A DNA stretch of 64,000 bases from a candidate division Zixibacteria bacterium SM23_81. GTDB taxonomy: Bacteria > SM23-81. Below, piece after piece: positions 9,389 through 18,384 of the stretch; positions within the stretch are counted from its first letter, which is position 1, and each line of letters begins with the position of its first letter. Made by a program: the position numbers and the translations under genes. The notes under the pieces were generated by a model. The model was given only the letters and a program-made list of their open reading frames with translations, had not been told where the DNA came from and did not search any database. The stretch is taken from positions 62,001 through 126,000 of the forward strand of contig LJUY01000006.1 of assembly GCA_001304015.1 (NCBI GenBank), in the 5' to 3' direction.

Positions 9389-10774
9389 TTAGATGATAGA
9401 TTTTCCCTCCATATCTTCTGGAACTGGTAGATTGAAAATCCGAAGTATCGTCGGGGCGAGATCCATCAAATGCAGATGAGATACCTTGCCCCTGGGAAGT
9501 CCTGAGTTCTTCATAACAAATATGCCGTATTGCGAGTGATTGGCGTCGTCCGGTCCAGTATCGTTCTCAAAGGTGTGGATGTCTCCGAAGCCCACACTGC
9601 CCACGGAACGCCAAGATAGGTTCCCGAAGTAGATGATCAAATCTGGAGCCACGTTCTTCACCTGAGGATAGATATCCTGAGGCTTGAAGACACGGGTATT
9701 GATGTTCTCACCATTCTCATCCTCGATGGCCTCCAGCTTGGTAATGAGATGGTCGCGGAACTTCTCATAGTCTTGGGGTTCGATAACTCCCTGGGGCTCC
9801 CGGTTCTTTACATTGAGGAACAGCCGGCCATAATAACCCCCGGAGCCCCAGGCTTTGGTGTGAGGCCAGTCTATGTTATCGTGGCTCAGAGGAAAAACCT
9901 CCCTGGGAGGATTTTTCAATCGCAGATACCCTTCCCTCATGAGCCATTCGTTGATGCAAATCCCACCGTCCATACGTTGAGCGCCGTGATCGGAGACGAT
10001 GAAGATCACGGTCCGCTCGTCCACCTTGCTCACTATTCGACCAACCAGGCTGTCAACATACTGGTAATATTCCTTGAGAACACTCTTGTACGGTGAGTTT
10101 GGCTCATACTTTCTATGCTGCTCATCGAAATACTTCCAGAGGCCATGATGAATCCGATCGATGCCCATATCCACGAACATAAAAAAGTCCCATTCCTTGT
10201 TTACCAGAAGATGGTTCACAACCCGAAACCTGTTCTCGGTCATATCGTAAATCTGCTTGATGAGATCATCCTTGTCCTCTGTCCTGAACTTCTTCACGTC
10301 CAAGATGTACTCTCCCACCACATCTTCGATCTCCCTCTTCAACTCCTGCGGATAGGTATATTGGCAGTTTGTGTCCGGGGCCAGAAATCCGGATATCATA
10401 GAACCATTGAGAGGTTTCGGTGGATAGGTTTGAGGAACGCCAACCAGAACGCTTTTTTTGCCTGCTCGGGACAGTATGTCCCAAACTCGATCCTCCTTGA
10501 CCGCTTGAGAGGTAGCGAAGTACATCTCATCATAGGAATAGTTCTTCCGATTGCGAAAGCCATAGAAACCCAACACTCCAGGACTTTTGCTAGACACCAT
10601 AGAGGTCCAGGCTGGAACGGTAATGGGTGGTATTGTGCTCTCAAGTTCCCCATACACGCTCTGCTCTAGAATTGCTTTGAAATGAGGTAAATCATCAACC
10701 CAGCGGTCAAAGATCAGCTGAGGGGTAGCGCAATCCAGGCCTATGACCAGCACTTTCCTGCCGGTGTGAGGCAA
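9389..10774 (-). CDS. Alkaline phosphatase superfamily (type I phosphodiesterase-like) enzyme 2
   Basis: A 461-residue paralogue of the proteins at 7359 and 11062. Sites visible: VIGLDCAT (first Asp), IPPITVPAWTS (nucleophile Thr), GIDRIHHGLW (Asp and His), FIVSDHGAQ (Asp-His), and DANHSQYGIF (late His). All metal ligands are present. The family uses a Thr/Ser nucleophile and two metal ions on phosphodiester or sulfate-ester substrates; the substrate here is unknown. The start is TTG at 10774, supported by GGAG seven bases upstream; the nearby ATG is out of frame. It ends 19 bp before cysC, so the two are probably cotranscribed. No signal peptide is seen. Confidence 0.85.
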   Translation of the reverse strand: MPHTGRKVLVIGLDCATPQLIFDRWVDDLPHFKAILEQSVYGELESTIPPITVPAWTSMVSSKSPGVLGFYGFRNRKNYSYDEMYFATSQAVKEDRVWDILSRAGKKSVLVGVPQTYPPKPLNGSMISGFLAPDTNCQYTYPQELKREIEDVVGEYILDVKKFRTEDKDDLIKQIYDMTENRFRVVNHLLVNKEWDFFMFVDMGIDRIHHGLWKYFDEQHRKYEPNSPYKSVLKEYYQYVDSLVGRIVSKVDERTVIFIVSDHGAQRMDGGICINEWLMREGYLRLKNPPREVFPLSHDNIDWPHTKAWGSGGYYGRLFLNVKNREPQGVIEPQDYEKFRDHLITKLEAIEDENGENINTRVFKPQDIYPQVKNVAPDLIIYFGNLSWRSVGSVGFGDIHTFENDTGPDDANHSQYGIFVMKNSGLPRGKVSHLHLMDLAPTILRIFNLPVPEDMEGKSII

Positions 10775-11061
10775 AAAGCATCTCCTTTCATCAGATAGTT
10801 AAAAGAGTAACTCTCATCCTCTCAGAATTCACAAAACCTTCATTTTGCTCAGAAAACTCTAGCACACGCGACAAGTTACTCTAAAAAGGATTTCTTGCTT
10901 CTTATTTTCTTAACAAGCTTTCCTCGTTGTAAACCTTTCCCACCGATTCTCCGGTGCGACAAGAAAATCGAACCTCTTGTTTCTTCCCTGTGGCATGAAG
11001 GGTCTTTCTACGAAAACCTCGAGAACTTCCTAATGATCCAGCCAGGAAGTGAATATTCTGG

Positions 11062-12555
11062 TTATGGGCTAAAAGAATCCTGAAAAATCCCTTTGAGGAC
11101 TTTTCCATCAGTATCAATGGGAATGCCTATTTTTAACATATGAAGTATAGTTGGAAAGAGATCGACTATTTCCGCTCCAAAGAACTGCTTTCCCTTTTGT
11201 ATAATTTTGCCGTGTGCGATGAAAATACCCTCCAAACTGTGATCTCCAGAAGCCCAACCTGTCAATTCATATAATCTCTTTTTATATGGACTCGTGGCAT
11301 AGTTTTCGTAGGTGTGAAAAACCAAATCAGGTGCTAGGTCAGAAAAGGGACCATTGAAATATTCCTCACGGTAAAATACATCCCGAATGACGGCATGGTT
11401 GTTTTGAGGATCGCGGGTGTTCAACAAGGCCTGCTTTATAAAACTCCTTAATTTCTCATACTCTTCCCCCTGGCTTACAATACCCTCTGGCTCTCTGCCC
11501 CTTAAATTTACCTGTATCCCAACTTGCTGATCCCCAGCACAATAAGCCTTAGTGTTTTTCCAGGAAACTTGGCTTTTAGGAGAGAGTATCTTCCTTCGGC
11601 CCGATAAATTCCTTAGAACTTGGCGTCTAAGCTTGTGTATAAAGGGAATGTCCAGCGCTCGTAAGAAAGCGAGAGTTCTGGCTTTCCCCTTGCGGAACTT
11701 AAGCAGGTGGTGGGTCATCAACCAATCATTGACATCAAACTGCTTATGCGCCGACTGAAAACCGTGATCTGAGATAAGAATCAACACGGTGTCTTCATCC
11801 AACCTGGCTCGGATTTCTCCTATAGCACTGTCCAACATCATGAAAAATTCATCTATCAATGGCATATACTTTTTAGACTCTTCAGCATTGAATTCGGGAT
11901 GAGTACCATCGATATACTTCCACAAGCAATGTTGCACTCTATCTGGTCCGGTAAAAACGACTATACAAAAATCTGGCTGATAGAGGTCGAGAAGAAAAAG
12001 TGTCGCCTCTTTTCTTATTGTGGTCATTTTTTTCACGTCTTCAATGAGATCGCTCACTCTATTTTTGTACCACTTCCAGACTAGATTTATGGGGTAGTCT
12101 CCGATTTTCTCTTTAAGCTTCTTTCCCAGCTCCTCAGGATAGGTGAATGTGCTATTTGTACTCGGGGTAAGCATGCCCGAGATTAAAAAACCATTCACTG
12201 GCTGCGGTGGGTAAGTGAGGGGCACATTTATCACGCCAACCTTTTTGCTATTGCGACTTAAAATTCTCCATAAAGTCTCACTTTTCATTACTTTCGAATG
12301 GACAACCCTCTTTCGGTAAAAATCGGAAGAGTCAGGGATTCTAAATCCAAAAATGCTGTGTTTCCCGGGTTTTTTCCCGCTCATGAAGGAGGCCCAAGCT
12401 GCCATGGAATTTGGCGGAATTACAGATTTTAATTCACCAAAGGTCCCTGTTTTAATGAGCTCTGCCAAATTCGGCATTTTGCCCCTGGATATCATTGGGT
12501 CCAATATTTTGAATGTGGCTCCATCTAAACCAATAACCATCACTTTGCTCTTCAC
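11062..12555 (-). CDS. Alkaline phosphatase superfamily (type I phosphodiesterase-like) enzyme 3
   Basis: A 497-residue member of the same family. Sites visible: VIGLDGATF (first Asp), IPPNSMAAWASFMSG (Ser at the nucleophile position), GPDRVQHCLW (Asp and His), LISDHGFQ (Asp-His), and ASGDHSLEGIF (late His). A basic stretch around residues 295-330 (RKGKARTLAF, HKLRRQVLRN) is not seen in the other two. I start at GTG 12555, which has GGAGG just upstream and begins 22 bp after the upstream stop; a TTG at 12585 would overlap that gene. It follows a GT4 glycosyltransferase. A gap of about 290 bp with no gene separates it from enzyme 2. Confidence 0.85.
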   Translation of the reverse strand: MKSKVMVIGLDGATFKILDPMISRGKMPNLAELIKTGTFGELKSVIPPNSMAAWASFMSGKKPGKHSIFGFRIPDSSDFYRKRVVHSKVMKSETLWRILSRNSKKVGVINVPLTYPPQPVNGFLISGMLTPSTNSTFTYPEELGKKLKEKIGDYPINLVWKWYKNRVSDLIEDVKKMTTIRKEATLFLLDLYQPDFCIVVFTGPDRVQHCLWKYIDGTHPEFNAEESKKYMPLIDEFFMMLDSAIGEIRARLDEDTVLILISDHGFQSAHKQFDVNDWLMTHHLLKFRKGKARTLAFLRALDIPFIHKLRRQVLRNLSGRRKILSPKSQVSWKNTKAYCAGDQQVGIQVNLRGREPEGIVSQGEEYEKLRSFIKQALLNTRDPQNNHAVIRDVFYREEYFNGPFSDLAPDLVFHTYENYATSPYKKRLYELTGWASGDHSLEGIFIAHGKIIQKGKQFFGAEIVDLFPTILHMLKIGIPIDTDGKVLKGIFQDSFSP

Positions 12556-12577
12556 ATGTCCTCCATAGATGACCTTT

Positions 12578-13750
12578 TTATACAATAGCTCGATAAATAT
12601 CGATAACTCTTTCAGCGTTTCTTTTCCAAGTATGGTGCTTTCTTATATGCTCCATAATCTTAGATCCAAGCTCCTTCCGAAGCTTGGAATCATTAACCAG
12701 AATGAGGATTTTCTCTTTCAAGTCCTCTGCATCACCAGGATTTATCAAAATCCCATTTTTGCCATCCTCTATGACTTCTTGAACGGGTGCTGTACGCGGG
12801 GCAATCACCGGTTTCCCCATGGCCCCGTACTCAAAAATCTTAATTGGCGAACCATTCCAATTGGAGTTGGGCATCACACAAATATCCATTGCTGCAATAT
12901 GAGCGGGCACCGCCTCAAAGGGAATCCCACCGGTGAGCGTAAAATGTTCGCTTACGCCTCTGCCTTTTAAATTCTCTTCAAACTGCCTCCTATCCCTAAA
13001 GCGACCAACTACAAGAAAATGTAGTTCCTTCCTCTCTCTGATCAAATCCTGGGCCAATCTTATGAGAAGCTCTACGCCATGATGTTTGTGCATACTTCCC
13101 ACAAACCCAATGACTATTTTACCTCGCAGACTATATTTATTCCGAATGTCTTGGAAGGCACTGCTAGAATCAAACAATTCAGTATCTACACCATTTGGCA
13201 AGACATGTATCTTCCTTGAAGGAACCCCTCTTTTGACAAGATAATCCCTCATAACCCCAGATATAGTGATTATGGCATTCGTACATTTTTCAACTTTTCT
13301 TTGAATCAATGAGGCCAAGAATGAAAAGTGAGCTGGACCAAACCGACTTCTTGCCTCTATGGGGGCATTGATTTCCAGAATGTGGGGTATTTTGAGATCT
13401 CGCGCTATTGTTGAACTTGCCCAAAAAAAATAGGAATACCTTTCATAAATAAAGTCGGGGATCTCCCTCTTAAAAAAAGACTTATAAGAGCTTAAGAAAT
13501 TGTAGTTATAGTATATTTTGTACCCATCTCTCACCATCGAAGCAATAGATAGGGGTAAAATGTACTTCTGGTTTGAGAAAGACAATTTGGCTTGGCTTTC
13601 TCTTGTGCCTTGCCCAGCAATTATGGGGACGACCATATGTCCAAGTTTACGATATGCCTCTATTAAATTGACTATATGAGATGTCGATCCTGTATAAACA
13701 GAATTATCTATTCTTAGCCCTGGATTCCCAACAACATAAAGAATCTTCAT
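12578..13750 (-). CDS. GT4-family glycosyltransferase
   Basis: A 390-residue GT-B fold transferase. The N-terminal half opens MKILYVVGNPGLRIDN with a Gly-rich TGSTSHIVNLI loop. The C-terminal half has IVIGFVGSMHKHHGVELL and the donor-site segment KIFEYGAMGKPVIAP, with Glu in the EX7E-like region. Family members move a sugar from a nucleotide donor to a lipid-linked or glycan acceptor at the inner membrane face. The ATG at 13750 has only a weak ribosome site. It lies between the ATP sulfurylase gene and the phosphodiesterase genes, suggesting the sulfated or phosphorylated product is a glycan. Donor and linkage cannot be read from sequence. Confidence 0.88.
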   Translation of the reverse strand: MKILYVVGNPGLRIDNSVYTGSTSHIVNLIEAYRKLGHMVVPIIAGQGTRESQAKLSFSNQKYILPLSIASMVRDGYKIYYNYNFLSSYKSFFKREIPDFIYERYSYFFWASSTIARDLKIPHILEINAPIEARSRFGPAHFSFLASLIQRKVEKCTNAIITISGVMRDYLVKRGVPSRKIHVLPNGVDTELFDSSSAFQDIRNKYSLRGKIVIGFVGSMHKHHGVELLIRLAQDLIRERKELHFLVVGRFRDRRQFEENLKGRGVSEHFTLTGGIPFEAVPAHIAAMDICVMPNSNWNGSPIKIFEYGAMGKPVIAPRTAPVQEVIEDGKNGILINPGDAEDLKEKILILVNDSKLRKELGSKIMEHIRKHHTWKRNAERVIDIYRAIV

Positions 13751-13862
13751 GAGGTATCACTGCGTTTCCACTTATGGTTCAAGGTAACATTTTTAGGCAC
13801 AGCAGTTGCTTTGATTCCCCTGAATGCGGTGAGAGAACTTGCTTTTTCGACTTTCTCTGCCT

Positions 13863-15014
13863 CTATTCAACAAAGGGATCATCTGCGCTAGCCAAAACTT
13901 CCACTATTTCCGGTCTCATAATCTCCGAGGCCACCTCAGCGCCCTCGGTGATGATCCCCCGTATTTTGGTCCCGCTGGGAGTTAGCCACGAGTCTTTCTG
14001 GTGGGGACAGGTCTTAGCTGTGGCCATGTTCTCACAGGCTTGACAGTAAAAAGAGTGCTCGAAGAAGAGAGGTTGAATTCCTAGATCGGGAAAATCGGCG
14101 AAAATCCTGTGTGCGGCATAGGTATCGTAATAATCGCCAACGCCAGCGTGATCCCGTCCGATGATGTGATGGGTACAGCCGAAGTTCTTTCTGACTATGG
14201 CGTGGAAAATGGCCTCTTTGGGCCCCGCGTAGCGCATCTGCCATGGCAGAATGCTCATCACCACCCTGTTCTGAGGATAGAAGTCGTCGATGAGAGTCTG
14301 ATAGGCCTTTAGGATCAGCTCATCGGTAAAGTCGCCGCTTTTTTTTCTCCCGATAACTGGATTGATGAACAAACCGTCACAGATTTCCAAAGCACACTTC
14401 TGAATATATTCGTGGGCTCGGTGGGGCGGATTTCGCGTCTGAAAGGCTACCACCGTATCCCATCTCCTTTTCCGAAATAGATAGCGAGTCTCCTTGGGAG
14501 AGAGATTATAGCGCTTATATGGTATCCTGATGTCCTCCAGTAAATCCACAGCACCGCTCAAGAAGACATCGTGAAGGCCGAGGAATTTTTTCACTCCAGG
14601 ATGTTTTTCATCGTCGGTTCCGAAAACGCCCCTGGCGATTTTCAATTTGTCAAATCGATATTTCTCCTCTAAATGTAATAGGGCCAGAGGAATTCCGGCC
14701 TCATCCATAAGGGTGAGGGTTTGTCCTTCCTTCAAGAACCTGGCCTGAGATTCCTCCACGGCCAACAGAATGGGAATCGTCCAGGCCAGCCCTTTGGCCA
14801 AACGCCCCTCCTTGACCACAGATTCCACATCGGCGCTGCCCATGAATCCTTCCAGAGGACTGAAGACACCCCGAGCGAGATTCTGGACCTCAGAGACGGT
14901 CTCAGCAGACACGGTCAACTGAAACATTCCAGGAATCTCAGTCAGGATGTCTGCTCCTTTCTCTGGGCTCAATATTCGATTGACCAGTTTTCCACCATGA
15001 GGTTTAATCAACAA
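13863..15014 (-). CDS. sat: Sulfate adenylyltransferase (ATP sulfurylase)
   Basis: Makes APS from ATP and sulfate, the first step to PAPS. The single-chain Sat type is recognised by QTRNPPHRAHEY, GRDHAGVGDYYD, and the zinc-type cysteines of CQACENMATAKTCPHQ near residue 330. Length (383) is normal for bacterial Sat. The start is TTG at 15014, with GGAG eight bases upstream; the nearby ATG runs into a stop within four codons. No APS reductase genes are present, and the only partner in the window is CysC, so the pair more likely feeds PAPS to sulfation than to sulfate respiration. That is inference from context. Confidence 0.95.
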   Translation of the reverse strand: MLIKPHGGKLVNRILSPEKGADILTEIPGMFQLTVSAETVSEVQNLARGVFSPLEGFMGSADVESVVKEGRLAKGLAWTIPILLAVEESQARFLKEGQTLTLMDEAGIPLALLHLEEKYRFDKLKIARGVFGTDDEKHPGVKKFLGLHDVFLSGAVDLLEDIRIPYKRYNLSPKETRYLFRKRRWDTVVAFQTRNPPHRAHEYIQKCALEICDGLFINPVIGRKKSGDFTDELILKAYQTLIDDFYPQNRVVMSILPWQMRYAGPKEAIFHAIVRKNFGCTHHIIGRDHAGVGDYYDTYAAHRIFADFPDLGIQPLFFEHSFYCQACENMATAKTCPHQKDSWLTPSGTKIRGIITEGAEVASEIMRPEIVEVLASADDPFVE

Positions 15015-15101
15015 TATCCCATCTCCCTTCTATGTATGATTTCTAAAAACAGGTATAGGTCGAATCGAGCATATATTCTCCTCTTCAACTATCCCACCCG
15101 G

Positions 15102-16133
15102 CTATTGGGAGCTTCTTTTGAACACCCCCTCTCCCCAGGTGCCGGCGTAGACGACATGAGGAGTAAAGGGAGCCACCGCCAGGGCTTTGACATCTACTTC
15201 GGTGAGCCCCTCGTTCCACTGCGCCCAGTTCTGGCCTGCATCAGTGCTTCGATAAACTCCATTGTTGGTAGCGGCGTATAAGCAGTCGGTGTTAGAGGGA
15301 CTCATGCCGATCACCCTCACATCCCTGGTTCCTCCAAATCCTTTGACGACATTGGTCCACAGCCCGGCCGCATTGGTACTCTTGTAAACGCCCATGACGT
15401 TTGAACCGACATATAAAATATTCGGGTCGATGGGATTGATCAGAACCCATTGAATTCTCGCCGAGGGGCCATTTAGGTTAATCCCATTGTTGCCGACGGA
15501 CCAACTATCGCCGCCATCTTCACTTTTGTAAAAGTTATCGAATTTCCCTCCAGCGTAGACAATCTGGGAATTCTGGGGATGAACAGCCAAAGAGGCACGA
15601 TTGTAATAGAAGATATAAAACAAAGTGTCGGCGCCATTATAACTCCTGTTGATACCACCATCACACCCAATGAAGAGGGTGTCCGAATGAGTAGGGTCGG
15701 TGGCTATGCTGTAAATAGTGGGATCCACGAGACCCACCTTTTTCCCCTCCCAACTCTCGCCTCCATCCTCGCTTTTAAAAACTCCAGACCCGTAAGTGCC
15801 CACATACATTGTTTCCGGATGCAGCGCATCGAAAGCGATGGCGGATATCTGGGAATAAGTCCACCCACTGTCCAATCGCGTCCAAGTTTGGGCACCGTCG
15901 GTGCTTTTATAAAGACCACCCCAAGTACCACTGAAAATAATGTCGGAATTGCTGGGATGAACAGCTAAAAATCGCACAAAAAGATTCTCCAGACCAGAAT
16001 TAACCGCCGACCACTGATTTGAGTCAGAATCAGTGGGCGATTTTTTACCGCAGGATATGGCCAGGATACAAAAAAAGCACCCTAGGAGAAAAAACTTGGC
16101 GGCGATGGACCTGTCTGTCGAATATAGGTTCAT
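15102..16133 (-). CDS. Beta-propeller (BNR/Asp-box, YCF48-like) lipoprotein
   Basis: A 343-residue exported protein with a lipoprotein signal (hydrophobic segment then LAISC, lipobox Cys near residue 28). The body is a series of repeats with the Asp-box pattern S-x-D-G-G-x-x-W (KSTDGAQTW, KSEDGGESW, KSEDGGDSW, RSTDAGQNW) and intervening VHPSNSDIIFSGTW-type strands, as in sortilin/YCF48-like propellers. Such folds bind glycans or proteins at the surface; no catalytic residues are evident. ATG 16133 has AGGAG nine bases upstream. It ends 87 bp before sat. Confidence 0.85.
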   Translation of the reverse strand: MNLYSTDRSIAAKFFLLGCFFCILAISCGKKSPTDSDSNQWSAVNSGLENLFVRFLAVHPSNSDIIFSGTWGGLYKSTDGAQTWTRLDSGWTYSQISAIAFDALHPETMYVGTYGSGVFKSEDGGESWEGKKVGLVDPTIYSIATDPTHSDTLFIGCDGGINRSYNGADTLFYIFYYNRASLAVHPQNSQIVYAGGKFDNFYKSEDGGDSWSVGNNGINLNGPSARIQWVLINPIDPNILYVGSNVMGVYKSTNAAGLWTNVVKGFGGTRDVRVIGMSPSNTDCLYAATNNGVYRSTDAGQNWAQWNEGLTEVDVKALAVAPFTPHVVYAGTWGEGVFKRSSQ

Positions 16134-16163
16134 GACTCAGTTCTCCTTTGAAAACAGGAGTTC

Positions 16164-17645
16164 CTAATCCCCCTGGGTTGATGTCATATCATATAATCCA
16201 CCGTAAAGGTTCGTGAAGCTGGTCTCTATCACCGTGGGGAAAGTTCTCTTCATATAGTCTTTCAACTTTCCCTCCGGATCCATCAGCCATGGCCTGCCCA
16301 GGACCAACCACGCCCGCTGGTGACCTTGAACGCGCGCCGCGATCATCTTCTCATGGAAGCTAGGTGACCAAAAAGCTGTGTGGACGGTGAGTGGACCCTG
16401 GTAGTAGTATGTGAACGGCTTCAGGGGTGCGGCCAAGATTACATCTCCATCTTCAGAATGTGCGCTTATATATTGCGCAGCCCACCGATAGCGCGCTTTG
16501 GCGTGTCTATCTTGGAAGTAATGGCCGTGGACAGAATATAAAGTGACAACGACGACGACTCCCATGAGCCCCCACCGGATGATCCCCCTTCGTGGGGCCA
16601 GAAGGCCTCGGGTCAGGATGAGTCCATAGGCTGGCAAGGCCACTGAGGCATAACGTACATTATAGGAGATCTGTGGCCACACCAGAGATACCAGACACCC
16701 GCCCACGATGGGGGTTATCAGATAAAGCAGAATGAAAACCAGCCGCTCCCGATCCCGCCACAGAGATCGCAGACCCAGAGCAAAGATGGCTGCGAATAAA
16801 AGGGCTACTGGCAGAATCTGACTTAGGTAAGGTCGAAGGGTGCTCAGGGAGGCCGACCAGTGCAGCTCCGCTACAGAAGGGCCATAGCTAAATCCCAGGC
16901 TAAATGCAAAAAAAGTATAGGGAACTGAGAAAACTTGAAGAGGATTTCCGCCAGCTCCTTGGGTCAAGAAGACCACATACCGCCCACCCCCGAGGAGAAG
17001 ATAAACGATGGGCAGGACCATAATTGCTACAATTCCCAGGGAATAGCCAAATCGACGTATGACAGGGCGGTACGTCTTCAGGAATATAAAGAAGAATGCC
17101 ACTTGGCACAATAGGACGAAGATGGCATAATAATGTGTGTATATGGCCAATCCCATAGTTACAGCCCACCATACGCCTGGGCGACCCCTCTGCTCTTGAA
17201 GGAACTTGACGAAATATAGCGCCGATGCTGCGCTCAGCAAGATGAGCAGACTGTACATCCTGGCATCCTGGGAATACCAGATGTGAAATGGGGAGATGGC
17301 CAATAAAAAAGCGCACACAAGACCGTGTTTGGTATCCCAAAGGCTTCTCCCCAGCAGATAGGCAATCCCTAGGGTGGCTATCCCGAAAAGAGCTGGTAGC
17401 AATCTGATCATCACATCGCTGCGACCCAAGTAAAGCCAAAAATGAAGCAGGATGTGATACAGAACAGGCGTTTGGCAAAAGCGGATGGCTACTACCCCCA
17501 GGTCCCTGGCCGAGAGGCAGACACTATAAACTTCGTCATAAGAGAAACTCTGGCCACCCAGCCTCACGAGCCTGAGAACGGTGCCCAGCACCAAGATGAG
17601 CAACAGATAGATGCTCACACGCTTTTTGGGGATGGCTTCATTCAT
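16164..17645 (-). CDS. GT39-type membrane glycosyltransferase (ArnT/PMT-like)
   Basis: A 493-residue polytopic protein with about ten to twelve predicted membrane segments. The first loop carries the acidic motif FSYDEVYSV after RLVRLGGQS, the usual position of the catalytic Asp-Glu in GT39/GT83 enzymes. HIWYSQDARMYSLL is also typical. These enzymes take a sugar from polyprenyl-phosphate at the outer face of the inner membrane. The start overlaps the end of the upstream GT2 gene by eight bases. That gene is DPM1-like, so the pair may act in sequence: GT2 charges the lipid and GT39 uses it. Confidence 0.87.
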   Translation of the reverse strand: MNEAIPKKRVSIYLLLILVLGTVLRLVRLGGQSFSYDEVYSVCLSARDLGVVAIRFCQTPVLYHILLHFWLYLGRSDVMIRLLPALFGIATLGIAYLLGRSLWDTKHGLVCAFLLAISPFHIWYSQDARMYSLLILLSAASALYFVKFLQEQRGRPGVWWAVTMGLAIYTHYYAIFVLLCQVAFFFIFLKTYRPVIRRFGYSLGIVAIMVLPIVYLLLGGGRYVVFLTQGAGGNPLQVFSVPYTFFAFSLGFSYGPSVAELHWSASLSTLRPYLSQILPVALLFAAIFALGLRSLWRDRERLVFILLYLITPIVGGCLVSLVWPQISYNVRYASVALPAYGLILTRGLLAPRRGIIRWGLMGVVVVVTLYSVHGHYFQDRHAKARYRWAAQYISAHSEDGDVILAAPLKPFTYYYQGPLTVHTAFWSPSFHEKMIAARVQGHQRAWLVLGRPWLMDPEGKLKDYMKRTFPTVIETSFTNLYGGLYDMTSTQGD

Positions 17646-18384
17646 GAGTATTTTTCACCTCGGGGACTCTCTGTTGCATCTGTTCAATTCCCAGAAGGAT
17701 CTTCAACGCCGAGGCCACGTATCCCCACCCATCCCGCATAAATCGAGTTTTAGCCTGCCCCTTTTCTCGAGGTCGATACACCACGGGTATCTCGCCAACG
17801 GCCGCGGAGTCGCGAATGGCATTGTACATGAGGCGGAAATGAAAATCCCCATACCCATAAAAAATCCGATTCAGATCCCATCGATTCAACAGAGATCGTT
17901 TAACGGCCAGGAATCCATTGGTATTATCGGTTGTCTTCAGTCCCAAGGTAATCTTGAGAAACCAATTGATGGCCAGGCTGAATATGCGGGCCCGGGCGTT
18001 CCCCTGAAAACCCCCCAGGTGCAAGTAGCGAGAGCCACTGACCAAGTCGTATTCCCCCACCTTCAGGAGCAGCGCCGGCAGGTCTTCAGGATTATGGCTG
18101 AAATCGGCATCCATCAGAACCACAACATCCGCGTAAGATGCTTTAATACCTGCCTTTATCGCGGTGGCCAGACCCCTTTGGCCATTGCGCAAGACGAGCT
18201 TGACCTGACTCATAGTTGAGCAGTTCTGCCTGACGACATCCGCTGTTCCGTCTGGGCTGTCATCGTCCACCACCACGATCTGGTAGTCGATGCCGGAATC
18301 GGCCATGATGCGAGAGAGACTCTGGATCAGAGGGACGATGTTCTCCCTCTCATTGTATGTGGGTAGAATTACCGCAACATTCAT
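17638..18384 (-). CDS. Polyprenyl-phosphate hexose synthase-like GT2 (DPM1 type)
   Basis: A 248-residue soluble GT-A enzyme. It has ILPTYNERENI at the N-terminus, VVVDDDSPDGTADVV near residue 40, and the DXD-like VLMDADFSHNPEDLP near residue 90, all as in dolichyl/polyprenyl-phosphate mannose synthases. It lacks the C-terminal membrane segments of the longer family. It would transfer a hexose from a nucleotide sugar to polyprenyl phosphate on the cytoplasmic side. The start overlaps the stop of the DegT gene as ATGA, and its own end overlaps the GT39 start, so these three are tightly coupled. Confidence 0.9.
   Translation of the reverse strand: MNVAVILPTYNERENIVPLIQSLSRIMADSGIDYQIVVVDDDSPDGTADVVRQNCSTMSQVKLVLRNGQRGLATAIKAGIKASYADVVVLMDADFSHNPEDLPALLLKVGEYDLVSGSRYLHLGGFQGNARARIFSLAINWFLKITLGLKTTDNTNGFLAVKRSLLNRWDLNRIFYGYGDFHFRLMYNAIRDSAAVGEIPVVYRPREKGQAKTRFMRDGWGYVASALKILLGIEQMQQRVPEVKNTHE

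Noticed and set aside
13795-13810. Plus-strand AGGCAC-N5-TTGCT resembling a sigma-54 promoter.
   Set aside because: It points into the 3' end of sat on the opposite strand and no plus-strand gene follows; it also lacks the T before GG. Probably chance.
13863-15014. Reading sat as part of dissimilatory sulfate reduction.
   Set aside because: No aprAB, dsr or related genes are near; the partner is CysC and the setting is glycan synthesis.
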